DNA of 64,000 bases, from positions 16,184-80,183 of the forward strand of contig JALGZK010000014.1 in the NCBI GenBank assembly GCA_025774935.1, in the 5' to 3' direction. The DNA is from a bacterium. GTDB lineage: Bacteria; Joyebacterota; Joyebacteria; Joyebacterales; Joyebacteraceae. The position numbers and the translations under genes are program-made. How positions within the stretch are numbered: position 1 is the first letter of the stretch; each line of letters begins with the position of its first letter. Below the pieces are notes generated by a model, which saw only the letters and a list, made by a program, of their open reading frames with translations, ran no database searches and was not told the origin of the DNA. Shown here in pieces: positions 1-8,459 of this stretch.

Positions 1-1550
1 GCGTGCCTGCGGTCGTCCTCGAGGAGGATCGCGTCCGACACGAGCCCGGAGCCGTCGTCCTTGCCGTCACCGTTCCCGCCGTCCTTCGCGCCGTCCTCCG
101 CGCCGCCGGCCTCGAGTTCGAGCGGCTGGTCCGTCTCGCGGAAGACGCCCTCGGGGAGCGCGTCCTCCGGCACTTCGCGTCCGAAGAGCACGTTCTCCCC
201 GATCGACTTCGAGAAGAGGACGGCCTCCTGCGGCACGTACCCGATCTGGGTCCGGAATGAGTCCCAGTCCCAATCGGAGAGCGGCCGCCCGTTGACGAGC
301 ACGCGCCCCTCGGTCGGGTTCAGGATGCCCGCGATGTGCTTGAGGACAGTCGACTTCCCGCTCGCGACGGGACCGACGACCGCGACCCTGTGTCCCGCCG
401 GGATCCGGAACGCGACGTCCTCGAGGTTCTTCCTCGACCCGTCGTAGCTGAACGTCACGCCCTCGAACGCGATCTCCTCGATCCCGTCGAGACGGCCGCC
501 GCTGGGCTTCGCTTCGCGGATCGGGAACTCGCGGATCTGATCGATCCGGTCGATCGAGACGAACGCCTGCTGTCCGGTCATGAACAGGAACGGCACGTCC
601 ATCATCGGGTGCGTGAGCATGTCGAGGTAGACGTAGAACGCGAAGAGCGTGCCGATGGTGAGCTCGCCCTGGATGACGAGGTAGCCTCCGTACGCGATCA
701 CGATCATCTGGCCGAGCCTGCTCGCGAACGTGTCGAGCGACCACATGATCATCTGGAGTTTGAGGAGCCCGAGCAGCACGGCGACGCGGTCCTTGAGGAT
801 CCCCGCGAGCGTCCGCGACTGGGCGTCCTCCGCTCGGAACGCCTTCACGATCCGGATCCCGGTGAACGCCGACTCGAGCAGGTTGTTCGTCTTCGAGACG
901 GCCTTCTGCGACTCCTCCATGTAGTAGCGCATCCGGTGGCGGAGGCTGTAGAAGACCCACATCATGATCGGGAGCGGAATGACCGAGAGCGCCGTGAGCT
1001 TCGGGCTCATCACGATCATCGCCACCAGACAGAACACCAGCTTCGAGCTCGACTCGACCGCCCGGAAGATGCCGGAGCACGCGAACCACGCGACCTTCGG
1101 CCACTCCCCGACGTCGTCGGTGAGCCTCGTCACGACGTCGCCCGTCCGGAACGTGTTGTTGAAGTGGTAGTCCTTCTCCATGAGCCGGCCGAAGACGTCG
1201 TCCCGGATGTCGCGCTCGAGCTTCGCGTTCACGAGCGCGCGCGTCGCGGGGTAGAGCCGGGCGACGAAGTGGCCCACGAGGATCGCCGACAGGATCAGCA
1301 TGACGTTCCGGATGTCCGCGGATCCCTCCGCCGACTCGAGGATGCCGGTCACGCGGTCGATGACCCACCTGAAGACGAGCGGGTAGGCTACCGCGACCGC
1401 CGTCGAGACGAGCGTGAACGCGGCAAGGAAGACGAGCAGGTACTTGTGGGGGCTCCAGTAGCGCCAGATCCACGAGACGTGCTCGCGGAAGCTGAGCTTC
1501 GGCGCTTCGGGAGTCTGCTCGCGCTTCTCTTTCGTCTTCTCCGTACTCAT
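1..1550 (-). CDS. ABC half-exporter, permease plus ATPase (C-terminus outside window)
   Basis: Reads in from ATG at 1548-1550 and runs off the left edge, so about 516 codons are visible. An N-terminal six-helix exporter-type membrane domain (roughly residues 30-330) is followed by a nucleotide-binding domain with Walker A GPVASGKST near residue 390 and a Q-loop region YVPQEAVLFSKSIGENVLFG. The signature motif and Walker B lie beyond the edge. After the Q-loop subdomain comes an odd acidic, glycine-rich stretch (GGAEDGAKDGGNGDGKDDGSG), which is not usual in this family. The gene follows the next half-exporter by 42 bp on the same strand, so the two probably form a heterodimeric exporter. Substrate is unknown. 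Confidence 0.9.
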   Translation of the reverse strand, partial: MSTEKTKEKREQTPEAPKLSFREHVSWIWRYWSPHKYLLVFLAAFTLVSTAVAVAYPLVFRWVIDRVTGILESAEGSADIRNVMLILSAILVGHFVARLYPATRALVNAKLERDIRDDVFGRLMEKDYHFNNTFRTGDVVTRLTDDVGEWPKVAWFACSGIFRAVESSSKLVFCLVAMIVMSPKLTALSVIPLPIMMWVFYSLRHRMRYYMEESQKAVSKTNNLLESAFTGIRIVKAFRAEDAQSRTLAGILKDRVAVLLGLLKLQMIMWSLDTFASRLGQMIVIAYGGYLVIQGELTIGTLFAFYVYLDMLTHPMMDVPFLFMTGQQAFVSIDRIDQIREFPIREAKPSGGRLDGIEEIAFEGVTFSYDGSRKNLEDVAFRIPAGHRVAVVGPVASGKSTVLKHIAGILNPTEGRVLVNGRPLSDWDWDSFRTQIGYVPQEAVLFSKSIGENVLFGREVPEDALPEGVFRETDQPLELEAGGAEDGAKDGGNGDGKDDGSGLVSDAILLEDDRRH

Positions 1551-1592
1551 GATCCCGTGCCCGTTCGTTCCGTGCCTGCTCGATCGCCCGGC

Positions 1593-3395
1593 CTACTCGA
1601 TCGCCTGCTGTGCGAACTGGAGGTCGAAGAGGTCCCTGTAGATGCCGCCCTTGTGGTAGAGCTCCTCGTGCGGTCCCTCCTCGACGAGCTGTCCCTCGTG
1701 GAGGACGAGGATCCGGTCGACCTTCGTGATCGTCGCGAGTCGGTGCGCGACGATGAGCGAGGTCCTCCCCTCCATCAGGTGGTCGAGCGAGTCCTGGAGC
1801 CTCTGCTCCGTGACCGGGTCGACCGAAGAGGTCGCCTCGTCGAGGACGAGAATGTCCGGGTCGTCGACGATCGCCCTCGCGAAACACAACAGCTGCCGCT
1901 CGCCCATCGAGAGGTTCGTCCCTCCCTCGGTGAGCTCGGTGTCGTAGCCGTCCGGCAGTCGCCTGACCATCCCCTCGGCCTGCACCACGCCGAGCGCGCG
2001 GTCCATCGCCTCCGCCGGGATGTTCTCCCGGAGCACCTTCAGGTTGTCCTGGAGCGTCCCCGGGAAAAGGTGGATGTCCTGCAGGACCAGTCCGATCTTC
2101 TTCCGCCACTCGCGCTGGCGGTAGCTCAGGATGTCGACGCCGTCGAGCGTGACCCTCCCGTCGGTCGGGTGGTAGTACCGGAGGAGGAGGTTCGTGACGG
2201 TCGTCTTCCCTCCGCCCGAGAGCCCGACGAGCGCCACCTTCTCGCCCCGAGACACGCGGAAGCTCACGCCGTTGAGCGCGCGCACGCCTCCTTCGTATTC
2301 GAAGATCACGTCCTCGAACGCGATCTCCTTCCAGTCGGAAGGGACCGCGGGGAGCGCGTCCGGCATGTCGGGCGTCGCCGACTCTGTGTCCAGGACCGCG
2401 AAGACGCGGTCGGCGGACGCGAACGCCTGCTGGATGAAGTCGAGCTGCTCCGAGAACATCACGAGCGGCCAGAAGAGGCGGCGCGTGTACTCGATGAAGA
2501 GAACGAGCGTCCCGACCGTCATCGCGATGCCGAAGACGTGCCGCGCCCCGAGCCAGATGATGAGCATGACCGCCGCGATCTCCGCCGAGGAGAACGCTCC
2601 CCAGAACGCGTACTCGCGGAAGTAGACCCCGATCTCCTTCCGGTACTTGTCGCGGTTGAGACGCGCCAGGTCCATCTGCGCCTTCTCGGTGTACCCGAAG
2701 ATCTGGAGGATCGGGATGCCGGTGACGTACTCCGCGAGGAACGCGGACACCCTCGCGTAGAGCCTCCGGACGACGCGGAACGCGCGCCGGATGTACCGGA
2801 GGAAGAAGTACGTGCCGACCACGATCGGGGTCATGAGGAGCAGGATCGAGAGCGTGACCCTCGCGTCCGCGAACATCATGACCGCGAACGTCCCTCCCAG
2901 GAGCACCGCGTTCCTGAGGAGCGCGAGCGCCACGTCGGAGAACAGAAGCCTCAGTCGCTCGATGTCGCTCTCGACGCGAGCCATGAGGCGTCCCGGCGGG
3001 TTCTTGTCGAAGTACGCGAGCGATAGGTTCATGAGGTGCGCGAACGCCTGCTCGCGGAGCTCCGTGATGATGGTGAGTCCGATCCTCGCGACGATGATGA
3101 CCTGCGCGTACGCGGCAGCCATGCCTATGGCGTAGAGGCCGGCGTACGCGAGCCCGCGGAGGAGCACGCCGCGCTGGTTGCTCCCGGGGATATCCACGTC
3201 GAGGACGTGCCTGATGATGAGCGGCCCGCCGAGCTCGGCGGCGACGGCCACGAGCATCAGTACCGACGCCCCGATGAGCGTCCGCTTGTGTGGCCGGAAG
3301 AGCGGGAGGATCCGCGTGAGCATCTGCCTCAGGGGCAGATGCCGCACCTGTTCCTCGTCGTCTTCCAGAAGATCGTCGTCGTCCATCCACCACAT
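1593..3395 (-). CDS. ABC half-exporter, permease plus ATPase
   Basis: 600 residues from ATG at 3393-3395 (starts MWWMDDDD; an ATG upstream at 3437 adds a poor arginine-rich leader). Acidic N-terminus, six membrane segments, then an ATPase domain with Walker A GLSGGGKTT, Q-loop LVLQDIHLFPG, signature LSMGERQL, Walker B ILVLDEATSSVD and switch histidine in LIVAHRLAT. The catalytic Walker B glutamate is present. It is the full partner of the half-exporter just downstream (42 bp gap), as in heterodimeric type-IV ABC exporters, and follows the small membrane protein gene by 49 bp. Exported compound cannot be told from sequence. Confidence 0.92.
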   Translation of the reverse strand: MWWMDDDDLLEDDEEQVRHLPLRQMLTRILPLFRPHKRTLIGASVLMLVAVAAELGGPLIIRHVLDVDIPGSNQRGVLLRGLAYAGLYAIGMAAAYAQVIIVARIGLTIITELREQAFAHLMNLSLAYFDKNPPGRLMARVESDIERLRLLFSDVALALLRNAVLLGGTFAVMMFADARVTLSILLLMTPIVVGTYFFLRYIRRAFRVVRRLYARVSAFLAEYVTGIPILQIFGYTEKAQMDLARLNRDKYRKEIGVYFREYAFWGAFSSAEIAAVMLIIWLGARHVFGIAMTVGTLVLFIEYTRRLFWPLVMFSEQLDFIQQAFASADRVFAVLDTESATPDMPDALPAVPSDWKEIAFEDVIFEYEGGVRALNGVSFRVSRGEKVALVGLSGGGKTTVTNLLLRYYHPTDGRVTLDGVDILSYRQREWRKKIGLVLQDIHLFPGTLQDNLKVLRENIPAEAMDRALGVVQAEGMVRRLPDGYDTELTEGGTNLSMGERQLLCFARAIVDDPDILVLDEATSSVDPVTEQRLQDSLDHLMEGRTSLIVAHRLATITKVDRILVLHEGQLVEEGPHEELYHKGGIYRDLFDLQFAQQAIE

Positions 3396-3444
3396 GGTTC
3401 GTCTGCGTCCTTCCGAGTGCGGCCCGCGCGGCCGCACGAACTCG

Positions 3445-3819
3445 CTACCAGCACGTCGACCTCAGGAGCAGCTTGAGGCCCAGCGCGAAGAGAAGCGAGT
3501 ATGTCACGTTGACCATCGTCCCGGCCAGGAAGTAGAGCGAGTTCTTCTTCATGTCCTCACCTCTGACGATCGCCTTGCCGGCGAAGAGCACGGACAGAGC
3601 CGTGTAGGCCCCGACCATCACGAAGAGCACGATCAGGATGTTCTCGCACTTCCCGACGACCACCCCCGTGTCCCGCACCCCACGGTCCAGGTCCTCTCCC
3701 ACGTCCTTGTGCGCGATTCCGCGGAGCACTCCGCGGACGACGAAGCCGCTCGTCAGAACGAGAGCGGCACAGCCTCCAGCCATGAGTCCGAGTCCGACCC
3801 AGCTCCCCCAGCTCGTCAT
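3445..3819 (-). CDS. small three-helix membrane protein
   Basis: 124 residues with hydrophobic segments around 7-30, 58-80 and 92-117 and a charged loop rich in D, E and R between the first two. Its start overlaps the stop of the SatD-like gene by 4 bp (ATGA), so the pair are translationally coupled. I do not recognise a family with certainty. SatD genes elsewhere often sit beside a small membrane protein, which may be the same arrangement. Function unknown; the coupling and the ABC genes behind it suggest a role tied to that exporter or to envelope stress. Confidence 0.75.
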   Translation of the reverse strand: MTSWGSWVGLGLMAGGCAALVLTSGFVVRGVLRGIAHKDVGEDLDRGVRDTGVVVGKCENILIVLFVMVGAYTALSVLFAGKAIVRGEDMKKNSLYFLAGTMVNVTYSLLFALGLKLLLRSTCW

Positions 3820-4484
3820 CTCTCGTCCTCCCGCTCCGCGAGGCGTCGTGCGTACTCCTCGAACTGCCTCGGGAGGTCCTGTTCGATTCGCTCCGTCTGT
3901 TTGTACCAGGACCTCCTGAGGACACTCGACACCGCCTGTTGCGTGACACCGAGTTCCCTGGCCGCCTCGGCCTGTCCCCCGGTCCGCTCGTAGACCCCGA
4001 TCACCTCGTTCTGTCGCTCCGACCGAACGTCCCGCACGATCGCGAGGAGGTTCACCTCGGCTTCGATGGCCGCGTCCAGCACGGAGTCACCCGCACGAAG
4101 CCGGAGCGCCAACTTCCGCCGCTTCAGATCGCCCATCGCTGCCGCAGCCGCGTGGAACGCCTGCCCGTCCATCAGTGCCACGTCCCCGCTGTCCAGCCCG
4201 ACGTCCACCTCGCCCCTCACCAGCACGAACCTCATTACCTCCGGCGCGATCGCCTCCAGCAGCGTCCTCATGATGTCGTACGCGCTGGCGATCGACAGCA
4301 GAACCGCTCCGATCTCGTCGACGCCCTTCAGCACCGTACACGCCGCCGCCAGCTCCCGTTCGTGGTCCCTGTTGACTGCCTCACACGCATCCGTCAGCCT
4401 GGCTCTGAACGCCTCCCGGTCACGGATTCCCCTGGAGTCACGAACGTCCCCGATGAGCACGTACCGTTCTCGCGCCATGACCAT
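3816..4484 (-). CDS. SatD-family protein with C-terminal helix-turn-helix
   Basis: 222 residues, or 220 from the second ATG at 4476-4478, which has a better-spaced GGGG ahead. The N-terminus (YVLIGDVRDSRGIRDRE) and overall build match the SatD family known from stress and acid-tolerance operons of Firmicutes; the biochemical role of that family is not settled. The C-terminal 60 residues hold a helix-turn-helix (GGQAEAARELGVTQQAVSS), so the protein may sense something in its N-terminal domain and bind DNA. It heads a four-gene run with the small membrane protein and the ABC pair and may regulate it. Confidence 0.75.
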   Translation of the reverse strand: MVMARERYVLIGDVRDSRGIRDREAFRARLTDACEAVNRDHERELAAACTVLKGVDEIGAVLLSIASAYDIMRTLLEAIAPEVMRFVLVRGEVDVGLDSGDVALMDGQAFHAAAAAMGDLKRRKLALRLRAGDSVLDAAIEAEVNLLAIVRDVRSERQNEVIGVYERTGGQAEAARELGVTQQAVSSVLRRSWYKQTERIEQDLPRQFEEYARRLAEREDER

Positions 4485-4538
4485 TACCCCGCTTTCGACA
4501 CAACACCTCGCATTGCATCTGAGAATCCAACACGGACC

Positions 4539-4567
4539 ATTGTGTCTGGGGGCAGTGCATTTGTCAA
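4539..4567 (-). promoter_or_regulatory. sigma70-like promoter for the SatD-ABC operon
   Basis: On the minus strand TTGACA (4562-4567) and CACAAT (4539-4544) are separated by 17 bp and point into the SatD-like gene, leaving a leader of about 50 nt. The perfect -35 box and spacing stand out in high-GC DNA. Confidence 0.6.
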
Positions 4568-4627
4568 GCCTAAAAACAACTGCAGTCCTTAAATCGACTG
4601 ATACAACTTGATATATTGTTTTGAGGC
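4568..4627. repeat. inverted repeat in AT-rich block upstream of SatD promoter
   Basis: Arms 4568-4579 and 4616-4627 match at 11 of 12 positions (GCCTAAAAACAA against the complement of TTGTTTTGAGGC) and enclose 36 bp of AT-rich sequence directly upstream of the -35 box. It could be an operator for the helix-turn-helix protein encoded just downstream, or an upstream promoter element. Confidence 0.4.
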
Positions 4628-4641
4628 CCCAGGTAGAGAGA

Positions 4642-4668
4642 AGGCCCCCGCGGTGCCCGCGGGGGCCT
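4642..4668 (-). terminator. hairpin terminator of the protease-enolase gene
   Basis: Perfect 12-bp GC-rich stem (4642-4653 with 4657-4668) and a 3-nt loop, 27 bp past the stop of the minus-strand gene. Followed on the minus strand by TTCTCTCT rather than a clean T-run. Confidence 0.7.
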
Positions 4669-4695
4669 CACGCAGTACCGGTGGCTCCTGTCTCT

Positions 4696-7383
4696 CTATG
4701 TCTCGTAGACGGGGAGCACTCGTCTCAGCTCTTCGTACACGGTCCCGCCTCCATCGATGGTGCCCTTGGCTGCCTGCTGGAACTCCGCCAGGAGCTCGTC
4801 GAAGTCCATCGCCTTCACGCTCTCGACGTCCCGGCCATCGCGCCCCTTGGACACCACGAACCCCGCCATGGTTTCACCAGCCATCTCACGGATGAGCTGC
4901 CAGAGCTCCTTCCCCTCCCGCGCGGCGATCGCCCGTCCGAGCGCGAGCGACAGCGAGAGGATGGCGTTCATGCCAAGGTTTCCCTTCCGCTGCATGGCTG
5001 CGATGATCTCGTCCTTCGACGCCCCGTTCGAGAGCCGCCCCGCCTGCTTCGCGGCCTCGACCTCGAGGCCGAGGAGCTTCCGATCGACGTCGAGCAGGCT
5101 CCCTAGCTCCGAGAGGCGGCGGCCGGTGAACGCTCCCGCTAGCACCGTCTCGATATGGTCGACGGCGTCCATGCAGCCCTTGCCACCGTAGCGGCAGGTC
5201 TTGCCCCAGAGGCCTTCGAGCTCCGCGTCGCCCTTCGCGCGGATGGCCGAGGTCTCGAGTCCCTTCTTGAACCGGAACGTCCCGTCCCCAGCGTCGTCGA
5301 AGAGGTCTGCGTGCCTGCCCGTGACCTCGCCGGGCCGTACGATGCTGTCGACGTAGTGAATCGCCTCGTCGAGTCCGGCGGACGTCCCGAGCGGGGTCGA
5401 GCCCTTGAACCGGATCGTCCCCGTCTTCCCGAGGAAGAGCGTCGCGGCCGCCGACGGGATCCCGGCGTTCGTCGCCTCCTCGGTACCGGAGACGCCCTCG
5501 ATCGCGAGCATCCTCAGAAGAAGGCTCGTGATGTCGATGTCCGCGGCGCCCGGAGCGAGCGAACAGTCGCCGCCTCCCGTGAGCGCGGCGACGAGGTCCT
5601 TCAGGCCGCGTTCGATCTCCGGCCGCTCCTCCGGCGTCGTCTCGCGCCCCCGCGCCTCCGCGAGCGCCAGGATCTCCATCACGCGCCCGTACTTCTGGAG
5701 TCGCTCGGTGTTCGCGCCCCCGCCCGCCTTGATCCCTAGCGTGTTCATCGCCGTCGAGATCTCGGCCTCGAACGGGTCGTTCGGCGACTTCGACCGGTGC
5801 GATACCACGAGCTCCGCGCCGTACGCGAGCGACGTCAGCATCGCGAGGATCGTCTCGGACAGCGTGCCGATCTGGTTCGCCTTGATGAGGGTCGCGTTGA
5901 TCTCGCCGTTCCTGGCCGTCTCCTCGATGGTCGAGTCCTTCGTCGTGACGAGGTCGTCCCCGATGACGAAGATGCGGTCGCCGAGCTCCTTCATGATGAG
6001 CTTCCAGCCCTCGTGGTCGATCTCGCCGAACCCGTCCTCGACCGATAGGATCGGAACGCCGTCCTCCATCGCGCCCCGGTAGAGCTCGAGGATCTCGTCG
6101 CGGCTCATGTCGACCTTCGTCTTGTCGCGCCAGAAGCGGTACATCCCGACCGAGTCCTTCTGGCCCATCTCGTCTCGGTAGGCGTTCTCGAGTTCCGACG
6201 CGGCGGGGTCGAGCGCGATCGCGACGTCGACTCCCGGCACGAGCTCCGAGTCGAGGATGGTCTGCTTCATCAGGCGCCACATCCGCTGCTCGGGCACGCG
6301 GTCGCCGGGCTCCTTGTCGATGTACGGAGCGAGTCCGCCCTCGAGCCCGACGCCCATGACCTTCGCGCCCGGCGCCGACTCGAGGATCTCCTTCAGGCGC
6401 GACTGGAGCCTCACGGTCATCTCCTGCGCTTCCTCGTACGACTCCGCGGAGAGCGGGATGAACATCGACTCCTGCATGCTGATGTTGCTCTCGGGGTACT
6501 CCTTCTCGGTGTGGCGGCCGCCCATCGCGCAGTTCCGGAACTGCCACGGCGCCTTCACCTTCGTCCCGTCCGGGAGCGCGACCTCCTGGATCCTCGTCGT
6601 CAGCATCTTCTCTTTCACGGCGCCCACCTGCGCGAGCCAGCTCTCAGCGGCGATCGCCTCGGCCGCGGCCTCGGCCTTCTCGCGCGCGATACGCTCGCGC
6701 CTCCGGAACTCCGCGAGCTTGCCGCGGTCCGCGAGGAGCCGGTCGAGGAGCCCGACGAGCCCGGGCGCGAGGAAGAGCCGGCCGACATAGGTGATCCCCT
6801 CGGCGCGCGTCGCGAGCCCCGCCGCGATGCAAACGATCCCGATCGGGAGACAGACCCACGCGAGCCGCTGGCTCCACACCGGGCCTGCCGCGGCGACCGC
6901 GAGGTTGTACGGGGCGTCGGGAGCGTAGTTCCCTTCGTCCTTCTTGACGCCCGGGAACCCGCCCCACGGGATCGTGAAGAACGCGACAACGTAGTGACCG
7001 AAGCGCTGCCCGAAGCCGCCCGCCGCGAGGGTGTCGAACCTCTCCTGCGAGTCGCGGTTGAGCGCCGCGAGCCTGCCGGCCGTGACGTAGTGCCCGAGCT
7101 CGTGCACCGCAATCGCGACGTGCCACGAGAGGTAGACGATGACCGCGCTGATCACGGTCTCCATTGAGAGGAACATGAATCGGAGCGTGCCGAGCTTCCC
7201 CTCGACCGTCTCCGGGAGGTTCAGGACCGACGAGATGAACGCGGCGTGGAACGAGACGAGCTTGTGGTTCGCGATGACCCAGCCTCGCTCGAGCATGGCG
7301 GACGCGGCGCCGCCCGTGAACCTCGAGGCGCCCCCGGCCAGGCGGCGCAGTCTCCCAGCTGTTCCCCTCACGTCGAATTTCAT
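4696..7383 (-). CDS. membrane M50-type metalloprotease domain fused to domain-swapped (circularly permuted) enolase
   Basis: 895 residues from ATG 7381-7383, preceded by GGGGGAG at good spacing. Residues about 70-225 form a membrane region with the zinc-protease motif HELGH (94-98) and a later GLLD (Asp214), like site-2/M50 proteases. A helical, alanine/glutamate-rich linker follows. Residues about 278-570 match the enolase TIM barrel: GGRH (His291), QES (Glu305), GLEGG (Glu348), LDPAAS (Asp392), SVED (Glu449), GDD (476), IKANQIGTLSE (Lys501), SHRS (529), IKAGGG (Lys552). Only after this, at about 625-835, comes the enolase capping domain: PLGTSAG (Ser668, the mobile-loop serine) and GMNAILSLSLALGRA. 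Normal enolases have capping domain first, and are about 430 residues. All catalytic and magnesium positions I can align are kept, so enolase activity is plausible. Monocistronic. Confidence 0.88.
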   Translation of the reverse strand: MKFDVRGTAGRLRRLAGGASRFTGGAASAMLERGWVIANHKLVSFHAAFISSVLNLPETVEGKLGTLRFMFLSMETVISAVIVYLSWHVAIAVHELGHYVTAGRLAALNRDSQERFDTLAAGGFGQRFGHYVVAFFTIPWGGFPGVKKDEGNYAPDAPYNLAVAAAGPVWSQRLAWVCLPIGIVCIAAGLATRAEGITYVGRLFLAPGLVGLLDRLLADRGKLAEFRRRERIAREKAEAAAEAIAAESWLAQVGAVKEKMLTTRIQEVALPDGTKVKAPWQFRNCAMGGRHTEKEYPESNISMQESMFIPLSAESYEEAQEMTVRLQSRLKEILESAPGAKVMGVGLEGGLAPYIDKEPGDRVPEQRMWRLMKQTILDSELVPGVDVAIALDPAASELENAYRDEMGQKDSVGMYRFWRDKTKVDMSRDEILELYRGAMEDGVPILSVEDGFGEIDHEGWKLIMKELGDRIFVIGDDLVTTKDSTIEETARNGEINATLIKANQIGTLSETILAMLTSLAYGAELVVSHRSKSPNDPFEAEISTAMNTLGIKAGGGANTERLQKYGRVMEILALAEARGRETTPEERPEIERGLKDLVAALTGGGDCSLAPGAADIDITSLLLRMLAIEGVSGTEEATNAGIPSAAATLFLGKTGTIRFKGSTPLGTSAGLDEAIHYVDSIVRPGEVTGRHADLFDDAGDGTFRFKKGLETSAIRAKGDAELEGLWGKTCRYGGKGCMDAVDHIETVLAGAFTGRRLSELGSLLDVDRKLLGLEVEAAKQAGRLSNGASKDEIIAAMQRKGNLGMNAILSLSLALGRAIAAREGKELWQLIREMAGETMAGFVVSKGRDGRDVESVKAMDFDELLAEFQQAAKGTIDGGGTVYEELRRVLPVYET

Positions 7384-7676
7384 CCGAATCTCCCCCTCGT
7401 GTCCGACGGGCACGCGTGACGTTACTCCGTATGCGCGGTGTACGGCAGATGGGCAGTGTACCCGATTTGGGACGCGGGGCTCAAGGGGTTCCGCAAGAGG
7501 TTCCGCGCTGTGACGGGCGGGGGCGTTCGGGCCGCCCCGAGGCGCGGGAGCCTCGTGGCGTACCCGTACGAAGAGGCCCGGCGGCCACGCGGACGCCCCC
7601 TCAGACTCCCGGGGACGGCCTCGTGACCGCCGGGTCGATGGATTTTCGACAGGTGCCTGTCGTCAGGCGGCCGGGC

Positions 7677-8456
7677 TCAGCTCCCCAGCCGGATGATGTT
7701 GCCGTGCGAGCTCCTGCTCACGTCGAGCTCCGGGTCCCCCCTATAGCGGAGGTCGCCCACGCTCGAGAGAGAGGCGTCGAGATGCTCGGTGACCCAGACA
7801 GCGGCGTCGCCCGCGCTCGAGACGCTGACGTCGGCTCGGATGGCCTTCAGGTCCCGCCCGTCGAAGTCACCCGCGCTCGAAACGGCGACATCGAGCACCG
7901 CGACCTCGCCGCCGTTGACGGAGAGGTCCCCCGCGCTCGTGACGTGGGCGTGGAAGAAGTCGCCGTGGAACGCTTCGATCGTGATGTCGCCCGCGCTCGT
8001 CGCGGTCGCCTCGAAGCTGTCCCTGCGGATCTCGGGCACCATGATGTCGCCCGCGCTCGTGGCAGTGACCTTCTCGAGGTCGCGCACTGTCAGGTAGTAG
8101 CGGATCGGCTTGGTGTTCTTAAGGTTGTGCACACCCTTCTTCGTGCCGATGGTGAGCTTGCTGCCGCTCTGCTTGACGGTGATGTACTGGAGCAGGTTGT
8201 CCTCTGCCTCGATCTTGAGGCCTTCGTCGTCGCCGAACTCGATGAAGAGGTCGCCCTGGTTCGTGACGGCGACGGCCGTGACGCCGCTCACGTCGTGCTC
8301 GACCGAGTCGAGCGTGCCTGAGCCCTTGATGCCCGCGTGGTCGTGGTCGTGACCGTGACATCCGCACCTGCAGCCGGTGGCTATCATCGCGCAGACCACC
8401 AGAACTACGACCAGCACGACGCGCGCCGGCTTCCCCCACAGCACTCCAACGCTCAT
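7677..8456 (-). CDS. lipoprotein with GIN (DUF2807) adhesin-like beta domain
   Basis: 259 residues. A signal peptide ends in the lipobox IATGC (Cys near residue 29), followed by a Cys/His-rich stretch (CRCGCHGHDHDHAG) that could bind metal. The rest is a repetitive beta-solenoid with the step SAGD recurring (TSAGDI, TSAGDI, TSAGDL, SSAGDF, SSAGDA, SSVGDL), typical of the head-GIN/DUF2807 family, which is common in FCB bacteria and of unknown biochemical role. It is the last gene of the close-packed minus run, 3 bp behind the cytochrome gene. Confidence 0.85.
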   Translation of the reverse strand: MSVGVLWGKPARVVLVVVLVVCAMIATGCRCGCHGHDHDHAGIKGSGTLDSVEHDVSGVTAVAVTNQGDLFIEFGDDEGLKIEAEDNLLQYITVKQSGSKLTIGTKKGVHNLKNTKPIRYYLTVRDLEKVTATSAGDIMVPEIRRDSFEATATSAGDITIEAFHGDFFHAHVTSAGDLSVNGGEVAVLDVAVSSAGDFDGRDLKAIRADVSVSSAGDAAVWVTEHLDASLSSVGDLRYRGDPELDVSRSSHGNIIRLGS

Positions 8457-8459
8457 CTC

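Noticed and set aside
67..3393. A 1108-codon open frame on the minus strand, overlapping both ABC exporter genes
   Set aside because: Arg/His/Pro-rich composition with no domain; it is a GC-driven shadow of the real exporter frames, which carry all ABC motifs.
7384..7676. Possible small gene or RNA between the enolase fusion and the GIN lipoprotein
   Set aside because: Frames lack start signals, and no stable hairpin with a T-run was seen; it is most likely the promoter and leader of the enolase fusion plus the 3' end of the neighbouring operon.
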